From: DASTFY01 sp963813375 | Lineage (GTDB): Bacteria > Actinomycetota > Acidimicrobiia > Acidimicrobiales > Ilumatobacteraceae | Direction of reading: 5' to 3' | Length of the DNA stretch: 64,000 bases | NCBI GenBank assembly: GCA_963813375.1 | Contig: CAWEYT010000005.1 | Location: 1 to 64,000 of the forward strand | Shown here: piece after piece, positions 55,469-64,000 of the stretch | How positions within the stretch are numbered: the stretch's first letter is position 1 | Layout: each line of letters begins with the position of its first letter | Made by a program: the position numbers and the translations under genes | Notes under the pieces: generated by a model | What the model was told of the DNA's origin: nothing | The model's input: only the letters and a program-made list of their open reading frames with translations | The model's database searches: none

Positions 55469-56295
55469 TTACTGATCGAGCATCGTGACCAGGTGCCCGT
55501 CAGCACGGCCGGTTCGGTGAGGTACACCTCGTGGTCGGCGTCGACGCGGACGGGCGGCCGGCCGGTCCAGCCGGAGAGGACGTCGACCGCCTCGGCGATG
55601 ATCTCGTTGGGCGCCGAGCCGACGGCGATGGTGACGTCAGCGCTGGCCAGGCCCGCCCGGTCGAACGAGGCGGTCGTGATGGCGGGCTCGTCCCGCACGA
55701 AAGGCTCGGCGTTGATGCGAGCGGGTGCGAAGGCGGGATCATCGACGCTGACCGGGAAGCCGAGCACCGTCGAGAGGAGGAGCGCCTGCGCACCGGCGAA
55801 ATCACCAGGGTGGGACGCGAGATGGGCATCGACCGGCGCCATGATCGCCGTGGTCGCCTCCATGCCGCCCTGGATGATCCCGACGGCCGGGGGTTCCCAG
55901 GCGACGATCGAACCGACGGAACCGGGGTGACGCACGGCCAGGGTGAGGGCGATGACGCCACCTGAGCTCACGCCGACCACCGTCGGCGTCTTCCAGCCGA
56001 GCGCCCGGATGAGCGCGGCCGCGTCGTCCGCGTGCTGATTGGCGCCGCCGCCCGGCCAATCCTGCCGGCCCGAGCGCCGCGTGCCCCGCCGGTCGTAGGT
56101 GGCCACGTCGTAGCCGGACGCGGCCAGGCTGTCGGCCTGCCGCGCCAGCATGGCGGCGTCCTCGCCACCTCCGTGGATCAGGAGCAGTGGTGGTCCCTCC
56201 CCTCGGCGCTCGGTGTACAGCATCGTGCCGTTGACGGCGATGGCGGCGACAGCCGGTGAGGGTGCGCAGTTTAGATTTAGGACATCACTATTCAT
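55469..56295 (-). CDS. Alpha/beta hydrolase (frameshift near its end)
   Basis: About 275 residues. LLLIHGGGEDAAML is the oxyanion loop, DRRGTRRSGRQ follows, VVGVSSGGVIALTLA contains the nucleophile and DADHEVYLTEP the His. The uncorrected frame runs into the MaoC gene; one base shift near 55500 gives the natural end LTGHLVTMLDQ and a TAA at 55469. Divergent from a TetR gene with only 20 bp between the starts, so likely its target. Confidence 0.8.
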
Positions 56296-56306
56296 AAGAT
56301 GTAGAC
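56276..56306. promoter_or_regulatory. AT-rich divergent promoter with inverted repeat
   Basis: ACATC (56282-56286) and GATGT (56298-56302) form an inverted repeat across the start of the hydrolase, in an unusually AT-rich stretch between it and tetR. The site is a candidate TetR operator. Confidence 0.35.
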
Positions 56307-56315
56307 TTAATCAGA

Positions 56316-56971
56316 ATGACCACCGAAACACAACCCCTCGCGAGGAGCTACGACTCGTCAGGCCGGCAGGCGCGTGCGGCTGAAGGGCGGCAGCGGATCC
56401 TGGCGGCGGCGCACGAGCTGTTCGTCGCCCACGGCTACGCGGGGACGACCATGGTCGACATCGCAGCCGCCGCGGGCGTGTCGGCGCCCACGGTCTACGC
56501 CGCGGGCACCAAGGCCGCGCTGCTCAAGTCCTGCGTCGACGTCGCCCTGGCCGGCGACACGGACCCGGTGGCAGTCCTCGACCGGCCACTCGCGCAATGG
56601 GTGTACGACACCGACGATCCACGTGAGGTCTTGTCCCGCTACGCGGTGATGATGGGGGAGTTGGGCGCGAGGCGGCACCGATCTACGAGGTCGTGGTGCG
56701 CGCCGCGGACTCCGACCCGGAGATCGCCGAACTGCTCGCTGACCTGGAGCGCCAGCGCCTGCGGGCATCGTCGATCCTCGCGGAGGCGATCGCGGCCAGA
56801 GGTGGACTCCCGGCGGGGCGCACGGTGGCCGAAGCCCGCGACACCGTGTGGGTCTGCAACGCCCCTGAGCTGTACGTGACGCTCACCCGCAAGCGGCGCT
56901 GGTCCAAGCGGCGCTACGTCGAATGGTCGCGCAACGCCTTGTTGCAGCTCGTGCTGGCCCCGCCCGCCTGA
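56316..56971 (+). CDS. TetR/AcrR family transcriptional regulator (frameshifted)
   Basis: The HTH includes EGRQRILAAAHELFVAHGYA and TTMVDIAAAAGVSAPTVYAA. After a frame change near 56672 the ligand-binding part continues with VVRAADSDPEIAELLADLER and ends YVTLTRKRRWSKRRYVEW-like. Corrected length ~217. It probably represses the divergent hydrolase. Confidence 0.82.
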
Positions 56972-56984
56972 GCGCGCACCGGGA

Positions 56985-57725
56985 TCAGCCCGACATCGAG
57001 CGCAGCTCGTCGACCACGGTCTGCCAGGCCGGGGACAGCGGGTCGATCACCCCGAAGTGCCCTCCGGTGGGGGTGACCACCAGGCGCGTGGCGGGATGCG
57101 CGGCGACGTAGGCCTCACTGAGCTCCAGCGGGACGATCGAGTCGGTGGCTCCGTGCACGATGGTGGCCGGGACGGGAGCAGCGGGCAGGCGAACAGGATC
57201 CAGGTCGGCCCTCTCGACGGCCTCGCACCCCAAGAACCCGTGGCAGGCGCCGTCGCCGAGCCCCATCCGGTCGGCCCGCTCGAGGTCCGCCACCGGTGCG
57301 AGGGCGAGGACACCGGCCAGTGCCCGGAGGCTCATGGTGGAGGCGGCCAGCAGGGCGAGATGGCCGCCGGCGGAATGGCCGGCGACCAACATCCGTCCGT
57401 CGTGCCGGGTGACGAGGTCGGGGAGCCCGGTCAGCGCCGCCTCGACGTCGGCGACCGTCACCTCCGGGTGCTCGGGCCGGCGCCGGTACTCGATGGCGGC
57501 GGTCGTCCAGCCGTCGCCGGCGAGGGCGGTACAGAGTGGGCCGGTGTGCGTGCGGTCGATGCTGGGCCGCCAGAACCCACCGTGGATGAACACGACGAGC
57601 GGCCGATCCTCACCCGCCCGTCCGTAACGCACGTCCGCGACGTGCTCGGCATCGGTGCCGTAGGTGACGACGACGTCGGGCGGAGGGGCGGCGCGGGTCA
57701 GGATCGAACGGTCCTCCTCGTCCAT
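56985..57725 (-). CDS. Kynurenine formamidase-like alpha/beta hydrolase
   Basis: A 246-residue esterase of the alpha/beta hydrolase_3 group. VVFIHGGFWRPSIDRTHTGP is the HGG oxyanion motif, LVAGHSAGGHLALLAAS the nucleophile, HGATDSIVPL the Asp and TPTGGHFGVIDP the His. HGGFW and GHSAGG are characteristic of bacterial arylformamidase-like proteins. I chose ATG 57725 (MDEEDRSIL) because the longer frame would overlap the divergent GNAT promoter. Confidence 0.83.
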   Translation of the reverse strand: MDEEDRSILTRAAPPPDVVVTYGTDAEHVADVRYGRAGEDRPLVVFIHGGFWRPSIDRTHTGPLCTALAGDGWTTAAIEYRRRPEHPEVTVADVEAALTGLPDLVTRHDGRMLVAGHSAGGHLALLAASTMSLRALAGVLALAPVADLERADRMGLGDGACHGFLGCEAVERADLDPVRLPAAPVPATIVHGATDSIVPLELSEAYVAAHPATRLVVTPTGGHFGVIDPLSPAWQTVVDELRSMSG

Positions 57726-57801
57726 CGGGCTCAACTCTTCGCTCGACAAGTCGTGATCATCCCATCTGATCGACGCGCTCGGCCGCGCGACGATCCGGGG
57801 G

Positions 57802-58344
57802 ATGAGGGTCCGGCCGCTCACCCCAGAAGATCAGCGGTGGAAGGTGGAAACGCTGGAGCGCGCCTGGGGTTCGACGCTCGTCGCCCGTTTCGAGGAGGTG
57901 GTCGACGCGGCGCCGCTCCCCGGGCTCGTCGCGCAGGACGGTGACCGCCGCGTCGGATTGCTCACGTACGCGTCCCGCGACGACGGGATCGAGGTCGTGA
58001 CGGTCGACGCGCTCGTCGAGGGGAACGGGATCGGCACGGCGCTGATGGATGCGGTCCGGTCGGTGGCGACGGCCCGCGACGCGCCCCGTATCTGGCTCGT
58101 CACGACGAACGACAACCTTCGTGCCATTGGCTTCTACCAGCGATGGGGGATGGACCTCGTGCGGGTGATCCGTGACGGAGTGACACGATCACGCCTGGTC
58201 AAACCGTCCATCCCGGCCGTCGGTCAGCACGGGATACCGCTGCGGCACGAGTTGGAGTTCGAGGTCGTCCTCAGGCCAACGCCTCGACGACCCGCAGCTC
58301 CCAACTCCGGCCAGGACGGCCCGGCGGAAGCAGGTCCACCTTGA
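57802..58344 (+). CDS. GNAT family N-acetyltransferase
   Basis: About 180 residues. The start MRVRPLTPEDQRWKVETLER is followed by VVTVDALVEGNGIGTALMDA (a GNGIG variant of the acetyl-CoA loop) and TTNDNLRAIGFYQRWGM. RHELEFEVVL is the usual family end, so the last ~18 residues, overlapping the convergent yaaA, may be read-through from a small indel. Confidence 0.83.
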   Translation: MRVRPLTPEDQRWKVETLERAWGSTLVARFEEVVDAAPLPGLVAQDGDRRVGLLTYASRDDGIEVVTVDALVEGNGIGTALMDAVRSVATARDAPRIWLVTTNDNLRAIGFYQRWGMDLVRVIRDGVTRSRLVKPSIPAVGQHGIPLRHELEFEVVLRPTPRRPAAPNSGQDGPAEAGPP

Positions 58345-59023
58345 AGTGCTCCGACAGCCCGTCGGCCAGCTCTTCGGGCTGCCGGGGGTCGATGGCATCG
58401 ATGACGATCCGACGGGCGAGCAGCCCGCGGACGTACTTGGCGTCGTGGGAGGAGGCTCGCAGCTTGACGACGACGGTCCGCTCGGCGAGCTCGCCGGCCG
58501 GCCGCCAGGCCGTCGCGTACTCCGCCGAGCGGCAGTCGACGACGAGCCCTCTCCGGGCGGCCGCGGGCAGCACGCCGTTGAGCGGACCCCGCCAGACGTC
58601 GGTGAGGTGCGCCAGGCCCGGAAGACGGCCGCACATGTTGAGCCGGTAGGGCGGGATGCGGTCGCCCAGCCGGACCGCGCCCCACAACGCAGAGATGACC
58701 ACGATCCGGGATCGGGCCCGCCGCCGCGCCGGGGCGTCGAGGCCGGCCAGACCCAGCCCGTCGTAGAGCGGGCCCGCGTAGACGGTCCCTGTGGGCGCGG
58801 CCGGTGCCTCGCGAAGCGTCACGTTCGCACGGACGAGGTCGATCAGGCTGGCGGGCACGTCCAGGCGCCGAGCCGCGTCGGGCCCGCCGCTGACCTCGGC
58901 CAGCGCGTCGAGCACCGCTGCTCGGGTCGGGGCCAGCGACGGAAAGGAGAGGCGGGCAGGATCGACTGGTTTGCCGCGGGTGACCGGCGTCTTCCTCTCC
59001 GACGCCGGGAGCAGGATGAGCAC
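58271..59023 (-). CDS. yaaA: YaaA family peroxide stress protein
   Basis: A 250-residue DUF328/YaaA protein. It begins MLILLPASERKTPVTRGKPV, has YAGPLYDGLGLAGLDA, ISALWGAVRLGDRIPPYRLN, VVDCRSAEYATAWRP and ASSHDAKYVRGLLARR. The E. coli homologue limits iron-dependent DNA damage under peroxide; here it is near a peroxiredoxin and Pol IV but not in one operon with them. Confidence 0.85.
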   Translation of the reverse strand: MLILLPASERKTPVTRGKPVDPARLSFPSLAPTRAAVLDALAEVSGGPDAARRLDVPASLIDLVRANVTLREAPAAPTGTVYAGPLYDGLGLAGLDAPARRRARSRIVVISALWGAVRLGDRIPPYRLNMCGRLPGLAHLTDVWRGPLNGVLPAAARRGLVVDCRSAEYATAWRPAGELAERTVVVKLRASSHDAKYVRGLLARRIVIDAIDPRQPEELADGLSEHFKVDLLPPGRPGRSWELRVVEALA

Positions 59024-59032
59024 GACCTCTTC

Positions 59033-60260
59033 CTACCAGCTGCTGTCCCGGCACTCGTCGTGGATGACGCGCCATCGGATGCGGGCGCGCAGCTCGTCGA
59101 GCCTGGTGAGCGGCCGGGCGGGCAAGGGGATGGCATCGTGATCGTGGCGGTCGGCGTGGCGGTTGTGCGTGGGGCACTCGAGCCGACCGTTGAACTGGCT
59201 GGTCTCCCCACCCTGGCAGTGAGGGACGATGTGGTCGACGTCGCATCTGCTGGCCGGGACATCGCAGCCGGCTGGGTGTTGGCAGTGCCGGTCGCGGACC
59301 TGGATGGCGCGGCGCACCGCACCGGTGAAGGTCCGCCGGTGAGAAACCGAGACCACGGTGGATGGACCGTCGAAGAGGATCGCCTCGAGATCGGCGGTGT
59401 CCAGCCAGGGGACCAGCTGGCGGGGCGTGATGACGGTGCCACTGGCCATCTCGCAGAGGTCGGTGAAGGCAGCGTCCCCGAGGAGCACGCTGAACAGCGG
59501 CCGGGTTGGACGACCGTCGGCAGGGGTGGTGGCCGAGCGTTGGGCCATGACGACGAGGGCCGCGGCCCGCCGCGCCGCCGCAGTACGAGTGGTGCCGTCC
59601 TGCTGCTCGGCGAGGTAGAGGTCGCGCTCGAGCCGGTTCAGCTCGTCCAGCACCGCCGAGCCGCCGACCGGGTCCAGCACCCCGCTGACCACGACGGTGC
59701 CTCCGATGGTCGCGGCCGCATGGAGATGGACGTCGTCGTAGGTCCCGCCGGCGTGCTCGGGAGGCTCCGCCTCGGCATCGACCCGCTGACACCAGTACTC
59801 GACGACGCGGGTGGCCGAGGCGAACCGCAGCCTGGTGCACTGCTCCACGAGGAAGGCTTCGTCCCGGGCCAAGTGGGCGGTGCGATGGGCCTGGTTCGCC
59901 CTGCCGAGCAGATCGATGTGGTCCAACGAGAGCTCACCTCGCCCGATCGCGGCCGTGGTGGCCGGCAGGCCGCGCTGCTGACGGGCCCGGCGCATCTCGA
60001 CGCCGGCCGTGGCCGGCGAGCAGGCCGTCTCGCGCGACAGCCGGGCGGCGGCGCTGCGCGAGCCGTCCCCGGCCCAGATCCGGCGGGCATCCCAGTGACC
60101 CAGCAGGCGCGCGGCCAACGCGCCCAGGCGCGCCCGTTCGCGCTGCACGGCGACCACGAGCTCGTGGAGCTCGCGGTCCGTCCAGCCCCGGCGCGTCGAG
60201 GACCGCCAACTCGTCGATCGCTTCATGGAGCGCTTCGAGCACCGAGTCCGCCATCGGCAT
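59033..60260 (-). CDS. DUF222/HNH endonuclease domain protein (frameshifted)
   Basis: About 408 residues. The N-terminus MADSVLEALHEAIDELAVLD is separated by a frame change near 60190 from TDRELHELVVAVQRERARLG, the DUF222 region with LDHIDLLGRANQAHRTAHLA. The HNH module is CQHPAGCDVPASRCDVDHIV followed by CPTHNRH. Such proteins are numerous in actinobacteria, may accompany 13E12-type repeats, and are of unclear function. Confidence 0.85.
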
Positions 60261-60297
60261 GCGACCATGCTAGCGAACAGTGTTCGTCTCGAAGTCA

Positions 60298-61333
60298 TCA
60301 TCGCGGACGTTCGAGCTCCACCCGGACACCGAGCAGGCGAACCGGCCGGAACAGCTCGAACCGGTCCAGCACGTCGAGGGCGACCCGGACCACGTCGGTC
60401 GGGTCCGTCGTCGGCTCCGGCAGCTTGCGGATCTTGGACTGCGTGAAGAACGTCGCTGTCCGGACCTTGATCGCCACGTGGGTCACCCGCCGGCCTTCCG
60501 AGACGACGGAGGCCGTCACCTCTTCGGCCAGCCTGGCGATCTGCGCCCGGATCTCATCCGGCGACGTGAGGTCCTGCTCGAAGGTCTCCTCCCGGCTGCG
60601 GGAGCGCGGGACGTGGGGGATGTCCACCACCGGGCTCCGATCCCCGCCCATGCCGAGGATCTTCAGGGAAGGCCCGATCCTCGGCCCGAAGCGATGGGCC
60701 AGGACGTGGTGGTCCGAGGCCGCGAGGTCTCGCACACTGTGGATCCCCAACTCGGCGAGATGGCCGGCCATGCGCCCGCCGATCCCCCAGAGGGCGGTCA
60801 CCGGCCGGTCGCCCATCGTCTCCAGCCAGGTGCGCTGGGTGAGCACCGCGATCCCGCCGGGCTTCGCGAACCCCGTCGCCGTCTTGGCCTGGAGCTTCGT
60901 CTCGCCGATCCCGACGGCGCAGGTGAGACCGGTCTCGGCCACCATGCGCTCCTGCACCGCCCGCGCCAGGCCCTCAGGGTCGTCCGTGCGGGCGCCGATC
61001 AGCGCCTCGTCCCACCCCCACTCCTCCACGACGGCCGCGGGGAACGACCGGAGCACGCCCATCGCACGTGCCGACGCCGCCTCGTACGCCGGCTTGTCCG
61101 AGGCCAGGAACACCGCGTCGGGGCAGCGGCGGGCGGCCTGCGCGAGCGGCATCCCCGACCGCACCCCGAACGCCCTGCGCCTCGTAGGACGCCGTCGCCA
61201 CCACCTGCCGCAACCGCGCCGGGTTCCCGTCCCCACCCACCACGACGGGGCGGCCGGCCAGTTCCGGCCGCCGCAGGATCTCCACGGCGGCGAGGAACTG
61301 GTCGAGGTCGACGTGGAGGATCCAGTCCTTCAC
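60298..61333 (-). CDS. dinB: DNA polymerase IV (frameshifted)
   Basis: Y-family polymerase. GTG start with WILHVDLDQFLAAVE, the first metal Asp motif, then RPVVVGGDG. After a frame change near 61170 come VRSGMPLAQAARRCPDAVFL, VEEWGWDEALIGA (a variant of the catalytic SxDE), LTCAVGIGETKLQAKTATGF and LWGIGGRMAGHLAELGI, with the little-finger domain ending RPVRLLGVRVELE. Corrected length ~345, which is normal. Confidence 0.87.
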
Positions 61334-61354
61334 GGGTCGGTCAGGAGGCGGACC

Positions 61355-62011
61355 TCAGCCCGGCTGCGGGACGATGCGGATGTAGGGCTTCGGCGACTTC
61401 CACTCGCCGAAGATCTCCTTCGCCTCGTCGTTCGACACGGAGCCGGCGATGATGACGTCCTCGCCCTGCTTCCAGTTGACCGGCGTCGACACCCGGTGCT
61501 TGGCCGTGAGCTGGAGGGAGTCGATGACCCGCAGCACCTCGTCGAAGTTGCGGCCCGTGGTCATGGGGTAGACGAGGACCAACTTGACCTTCTTGTCCGG
61601 GCCGATCACGAACACGTTGCGCACCGTCTGGTTGTCGGCGGGCGTCCGGGACTTGGCGTCTCCCGACGTGCTGGCCGGGAGCATCCCGTAGAGCTTGGAG
61701 ACGTTGAAGTCGGCGTCGCCGATGATCGGGTAGTTGGGCCGGGAGCCCTGGGTCTCCTCGATGTCGTCCGCCCAGGCCTGGTGGTCGTCGGTGGCGTCGA
61801 CGGACAGCCCGATGACCTTCACGTTCCGGCGGTCGAACTCGGGCTGCAGCTTGGCCATGTACCCGAGCTCGGTGGTGCACACAGGGGTGAAGTCCTTGGG
61901 GTGCGAGAACAGCACCGCCCAGGAGTCGCCGATCCAGTCATGGAAGTTGATCCGGCCCTCGGTGGTGTCGGCCTCGAAGTCCGGTGCCGTCTCGCCAATG
62001 AGCAAACCCAT
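61355..62011 (-). CDS. 1-Cys peroxiredoxin (Prx6 type)
   Basis: A 218-residue peroxiredoxin. HPKDFTPVCTTELGYMAKLQ contains the only cysteine in the protein, so it is a 1-Cys enzyme. VIGLSVDATDDHQAWADDI and the C-terminal VNWKQGEDVIIAGSVSNDEA are typical Prx6 sequence. The ATG at 62011 follows an AGGA. It reduces peroxides with an external thiol. Confidence 0.92.
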   Translation of the reverse strand: MGLLIGETAPDFEADTTEGRINFHDWIGDSWAVLFSHPKDFTPVCTTELGYMAKLQPEFDRRNVKVIGLSVDATDDHQAWADDIEETQGSRPNYPIIGDADFNVSKLYGMLPASTSGDAKSRTPADNQTVRNVFVIGPDKKVKLVLVYPMTTGRNFDEVLRVIDSLQLTAKHRVSTPVNWKQGEDVIIAGSVSNDEAKEIFGEWKSPKPYIRIVPQPG

Positions 62012-62088
62012 CCTCGTGTCCTCTCTCCTAGCTGCTTGTCGCAGCTGCACGTCGTTCCCACACGCGGCTGAGACGATATCGGGCAGCC

Positions 62089-62988
62089 GTGGATCTGCTA
62101 CCGGCCGTCCCGGGTGCGCAGGACGGACGGCTAGCGTGCGACGGGTCCGAGCAGGGGGTCGACGTGGAACTTCGGCCGGCGCGAATCGAAGACGTGCCCG
62201 TCCCCGAGCTCTCCGGGCTCGCGCTGATGGCCGGCGCAGGAGCGCCGGAGCTGCTGGCCATCGGCGATCGGAAGTCGGTGCTCGTCCGCGCCGCGCTGAC
62301 GGACGGACCGCTCGAGTGGTCGAGCCTCGACCTCGGCGCGCACGGCGGCCAGGACGGGCAGTTCGAGGGGGTGGCCGTCACCGGTGACGGCAAGGTCCTC
62401 GTGCTGCGCGAGGACCCACCGACCGTGTCGGTGGTCGGCCCATCGGGAGCCCTGGCGGACACGATCACCTTCGAACCCGGTGACGGCGAGCACCTCCACG
62501 ACATCTTCGACGACGCCGCGTCGTCGGGCGAGGGGCTCGTGCCACTGCGAGGGGATCGCCTGCTCGTCGCCCAGGAGAAGCATCCGCCGCTGCTCGTGGA
62601 GTTCGGCGCTCGGGGCGACGAGCCGGCCGGCGTCTCTGTTGACTCCCTCGCCGTGCCGGACAGCCCCTGGGAGTGCCGCAGCGACCGCCTCCAGGCGTTG
62701 GCGGCGTGGAGGCTCGACGGCCTGGACGACATCAGCGCTCTCGCCGTCGCCGGCGATGTCCTCTACTGCCTGTCCGACCAGTCCCGCTGCGTCGTGGCTG
62801 TCGAGCTCCCGTTGGATCCCGGTTCACGGCGAGCCGAGGTCGCCGACCGCTGGGACCTGAGCGTGCCCGATCGTTCCGGCGAGGCGGACGGGAAGCCCGA
62901 AGGACTGGTCGTGGCGGCCGACGGCACGTTCATCGTCGGGCTCGACACGAGGACACCCGACGCCAACCTGTGCTGGTACCCCCGTTGA
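62089..62988 (+). CDS. Beta-propeller-like hypothetical protein (phytase/SdiA-regulated-like)
   Basis: A 299-residue protein with repeated blade-like strands: LSGLALMAGAGAPELLAIGD, FEGVAVTGDGKVLVLREDPP, DRLLVAQEKHPPLLVEFGAR, ISALAVAGDVLYCLSDQSR and PEGLVVAADGTFIVGLDTRT. The GVAV/GLVV-ADGT-iVg pattern resembles SdiA-regulated or phytase-like propellers. No signal peptide is clear at this start. The function is not known. Confidence 0.6.
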   Translation: MDLLPAVPGAQDGRLACDGSEQGVDVELRPARIEDVPVPELSGLALMAGAGAPELLAIGDRKSVLVRAALTDGPLEWSSLDLGAHGGQDGQFEGVAVTGDGKVLVLREDPPTVSVVGPSGALADTITFEPGDGEHLHDIFDDAASSGEGLVPLRGDRLLVAQEKHPPLLVEFGARGDEPAGVSVDSLAVPDSPWECRSDRLQALAAWRLDGLDDISALAVAGDVLYCLSDQSRCVVAVELPLDPGSRRAEVADRWDLSVPDRSGEADGKPEGLVVAADGTFIVGLDTRTPDANLCWYPR

Positions 62989-63027
62989 GCCGATCCGGCT
63001 CCGACCGAACGTGAAAGGCACGCAACG

Positions 63028-63838
63028 ATGACCCGACAGCCGGTTCGCTCACGCGAGTACAAGGTGATGCTCAAGCCGGAGCGCTTCGCCGGCACGGAGG
63101 ACGAGGCCCGCCTGGCCGTCGACGAGTTCTGGCAGGAGGTCGGCCGCCTGCTCGCCGAGCTCGACATCCCGACCGAGGGATCGTTCGACGAGGTCAAGGC
63201 TCATCGACGCATCCGGTTCTTCGACACCGCCGAGCGCGGGTTCAACGGCAGGCGGTACATCTTCCGCGAGCGGATCGAGGTCGAGAGCGACGAGCGCCAG
63301 GTCACGCTGAAGTACCGCCACGTCGACCGCTACCTGGCCCAGGACCGCGACATGGACTCGAAGGACGACGAGGAGGCGGAGATCGAAGTTCGAGGAGGAC
63401 GTGAAGCCGCCGTTCGTGAGCGTGTTCAGCTACTCGACCAGCGTGAAGGTCGACGCGGACCGGGAGTTCGGACAGGTCGAGAAGGTGATGGACCTCTTCC
63501 CGGGGCTGGCCGGAGAACTGGAGGACCTCGACGCATCGGGCGACCTGGCGGTGGTCCGCGACTTCTGCGCGAGGGAGCTCGTGTTGGTGGGCGCCACCTT
63601 GCTGCTCGGGAAACGGGACATCGAGGCCGAGTGCGCGATGGTGATCTGGCACGACGACGACGACATGGAGACCCCACCGGTCTGCGTCGAGTTCAGCTTC
63701 AAGTACGAGGACGAGGACGAGGACTACCGCGGCACCGTGACGAGAGACGCCCATGACGTGCTGCAGGCGCTGGGCACGAAGTTGACCGACTGGGTCCACC
63801 CCGATCCGGTGACCAAGACCGCCTTCGTCTACGAGTAG
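63028..63838 (+). CDS. Hypothetical protein, possibly CYTH-like (frameshifted)
   Basis: About 270 residues after correcting a frame change near 63390. The opening REYKVMLKPERFAG, charged strands RRYIFRERIEVESDERQVTL and KYRHVDRYLA and a later acidic half (HDDDDMETPPVCVEFSFKYE) are visible. The alternating Arg/Glu/Lys strands suggest a CYTH-like tunnel fold, but I do not recognise the family with certainty. Confidence 0.55.
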
Positions 63839-64000
63839 CCCCGCGCCACCGACGGGGACACGTCACGACCGGGCAGGAGGTCTGCGGCGTCGACCGGTGT
63901 TCCCCAGGTCAACGAGCACGGGACCACGCCGGCCCACACCGGGAGCGCGAGATCCTCGTCGTCGTCGATGGGGTCGCCCGTGCGGATCTTGGCCGACGCC
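63829..64000 (-). CDS. PPOX-like family protein, partial (C-terminus)
   Basis: The reverse strand from the window edge reads SAKIRTGDPIDDDEDLALPV, then WAGVVPCSLTWGTPVDAADL, ending at TAG 63829. The KxRxGxPxDDxxDLALPVWAG pattern is typical of a pyridoxamine 5'-phosphate oxidase-like group. The N-terminal ~70% lies outside the window. Its stop overlaps the end of the preceding gene. Confidence 0.65.
   Translation of the reverse strand, partial: ASAKIRTGDPIDDDEDLALPVWAGVVPCSLTWGTPVDAADLLPGRDVSPSVARGYS

Noticed and set aside
58224..59840. A 538-codon Arg-rich frame on the - strand.
   Set aside because: Its composition (Arg/Pro/Gly) is that of an out-of-frame shadow of yaaA and the HNH gene.
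58346..62071. A 1,241-codon open frame on the + strand.
   Set aside because: It runs antisense across yaaA, the HNH gene, dinB and the peroxiredoxin, which all have clear family motifs; long antisense frames are expected in GC-rich DNA.
1..64000. CRISPR arrays, rRNA genes, phage structural genes or toxin-antitoxin pairs.
   Set aside because: No regularly spaced short repeats of CRISPR type, no rRNA sequence and no recognisable phage or TA families were seen.

Overview
The window is GC-rich DNA with actinobacterial gene content: a DUF222-type HNH nuclease, an F420/PPOX-type flavoprotein, a SARP/BTAD regulator, a kinase-cyclase-nSTAND-WD40 receptor and many TetR/HxlR-regulated oxidoreductases and hydrolases. 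It most resembles Actinomycetota, and Acidimicrobiia is my best guess; this is inferred from gene content, not from a marker gene. Many genes are split by single-base insertions or deletions while both halves keep good coding sequence. These may be consensus errors or very recent decay, and the affected genes are flagged individually.

Left third (1-22,765): a chain of modules separated by five copies of the 3' end of a tRNA that reads as tRNA-Arg(CCU) (at 1, 7024, 8983, 15635 and 22345). Four copies are preceded by a conserved block with two TTGCCCATCC-like 10-mers 12 bp apart, ending 102-107 bp before the anticodon loop. Four copies are followed by another such pair starting about 47 and 59 bp after the tRNA end. 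This fixed geometry looks like integrase arm sites around a tRNA attachment core, i.e. tandem integrated elements, yet no integrase gene lies in the window. The cargo is: (A) MDR reductase, SDR, hydrolase with TetR, and HxlR with thioesterase and DHA2 exporter; (B) an epoxide-hydrolase-like enzyme; (C) PPOX, SDR, aldo/keto reductase, CMD protein, a deleted MmyB-like regulator, Zn-ADH, SDR and a truncated cyclophilin-like protein; (D) an IS110 transposase, a two-component system flanked by two secreted proteins that share its putative operator, a DUF6065 protein and a duplicated MFS tail.

Middle (22.7-47.8 kb): a GNAT; an HD-GYP/LuxR regulator; a ~1,590-residue Ser/Thr kinase-cyclase-nSTAND1-WD40 protein divergent from an FHA-HTH protein; a two-repeat lipoprotein; TetR; a PEP-mobile-domain protein; an ester cyclase; a damaged two-component cluster whose sensor kinase is cut off by a ~158-bp duplication; a Vps62-like membrane protein; a BBE-type flavoprotein divergent from an HxlR regulator; a TetR-controlled catabolic operon (NTF2-like, sugar isomerase-like, NTF2-like, Zn-ADH) with matching operators; a hydrolase; and a SARP-AAA-TPR regulator.

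Right (47.8-64 kb): a six-gene reverse-strand operon with stop/start overlaps encodes a hemerythrin (Ric)-like/cytochrome-b-like membrane protein, a molybdopterin oxidoreductase, a four-cluster ferredoxin, a Rieske protein, a small membrane protein and a TDT/SLAC1-type channel. This is a plausible membrane electron-transfer complex. Beyond it lie DUF1697, MaoC, hydrolase/TetR, formamidase-like hydrolase, GNAT, YaaA, HNH/DUF222, DNA polymerase IV, 1-Cys peroxiredoxin and hypothetical genes, ending in a partial PPOX-family gene.
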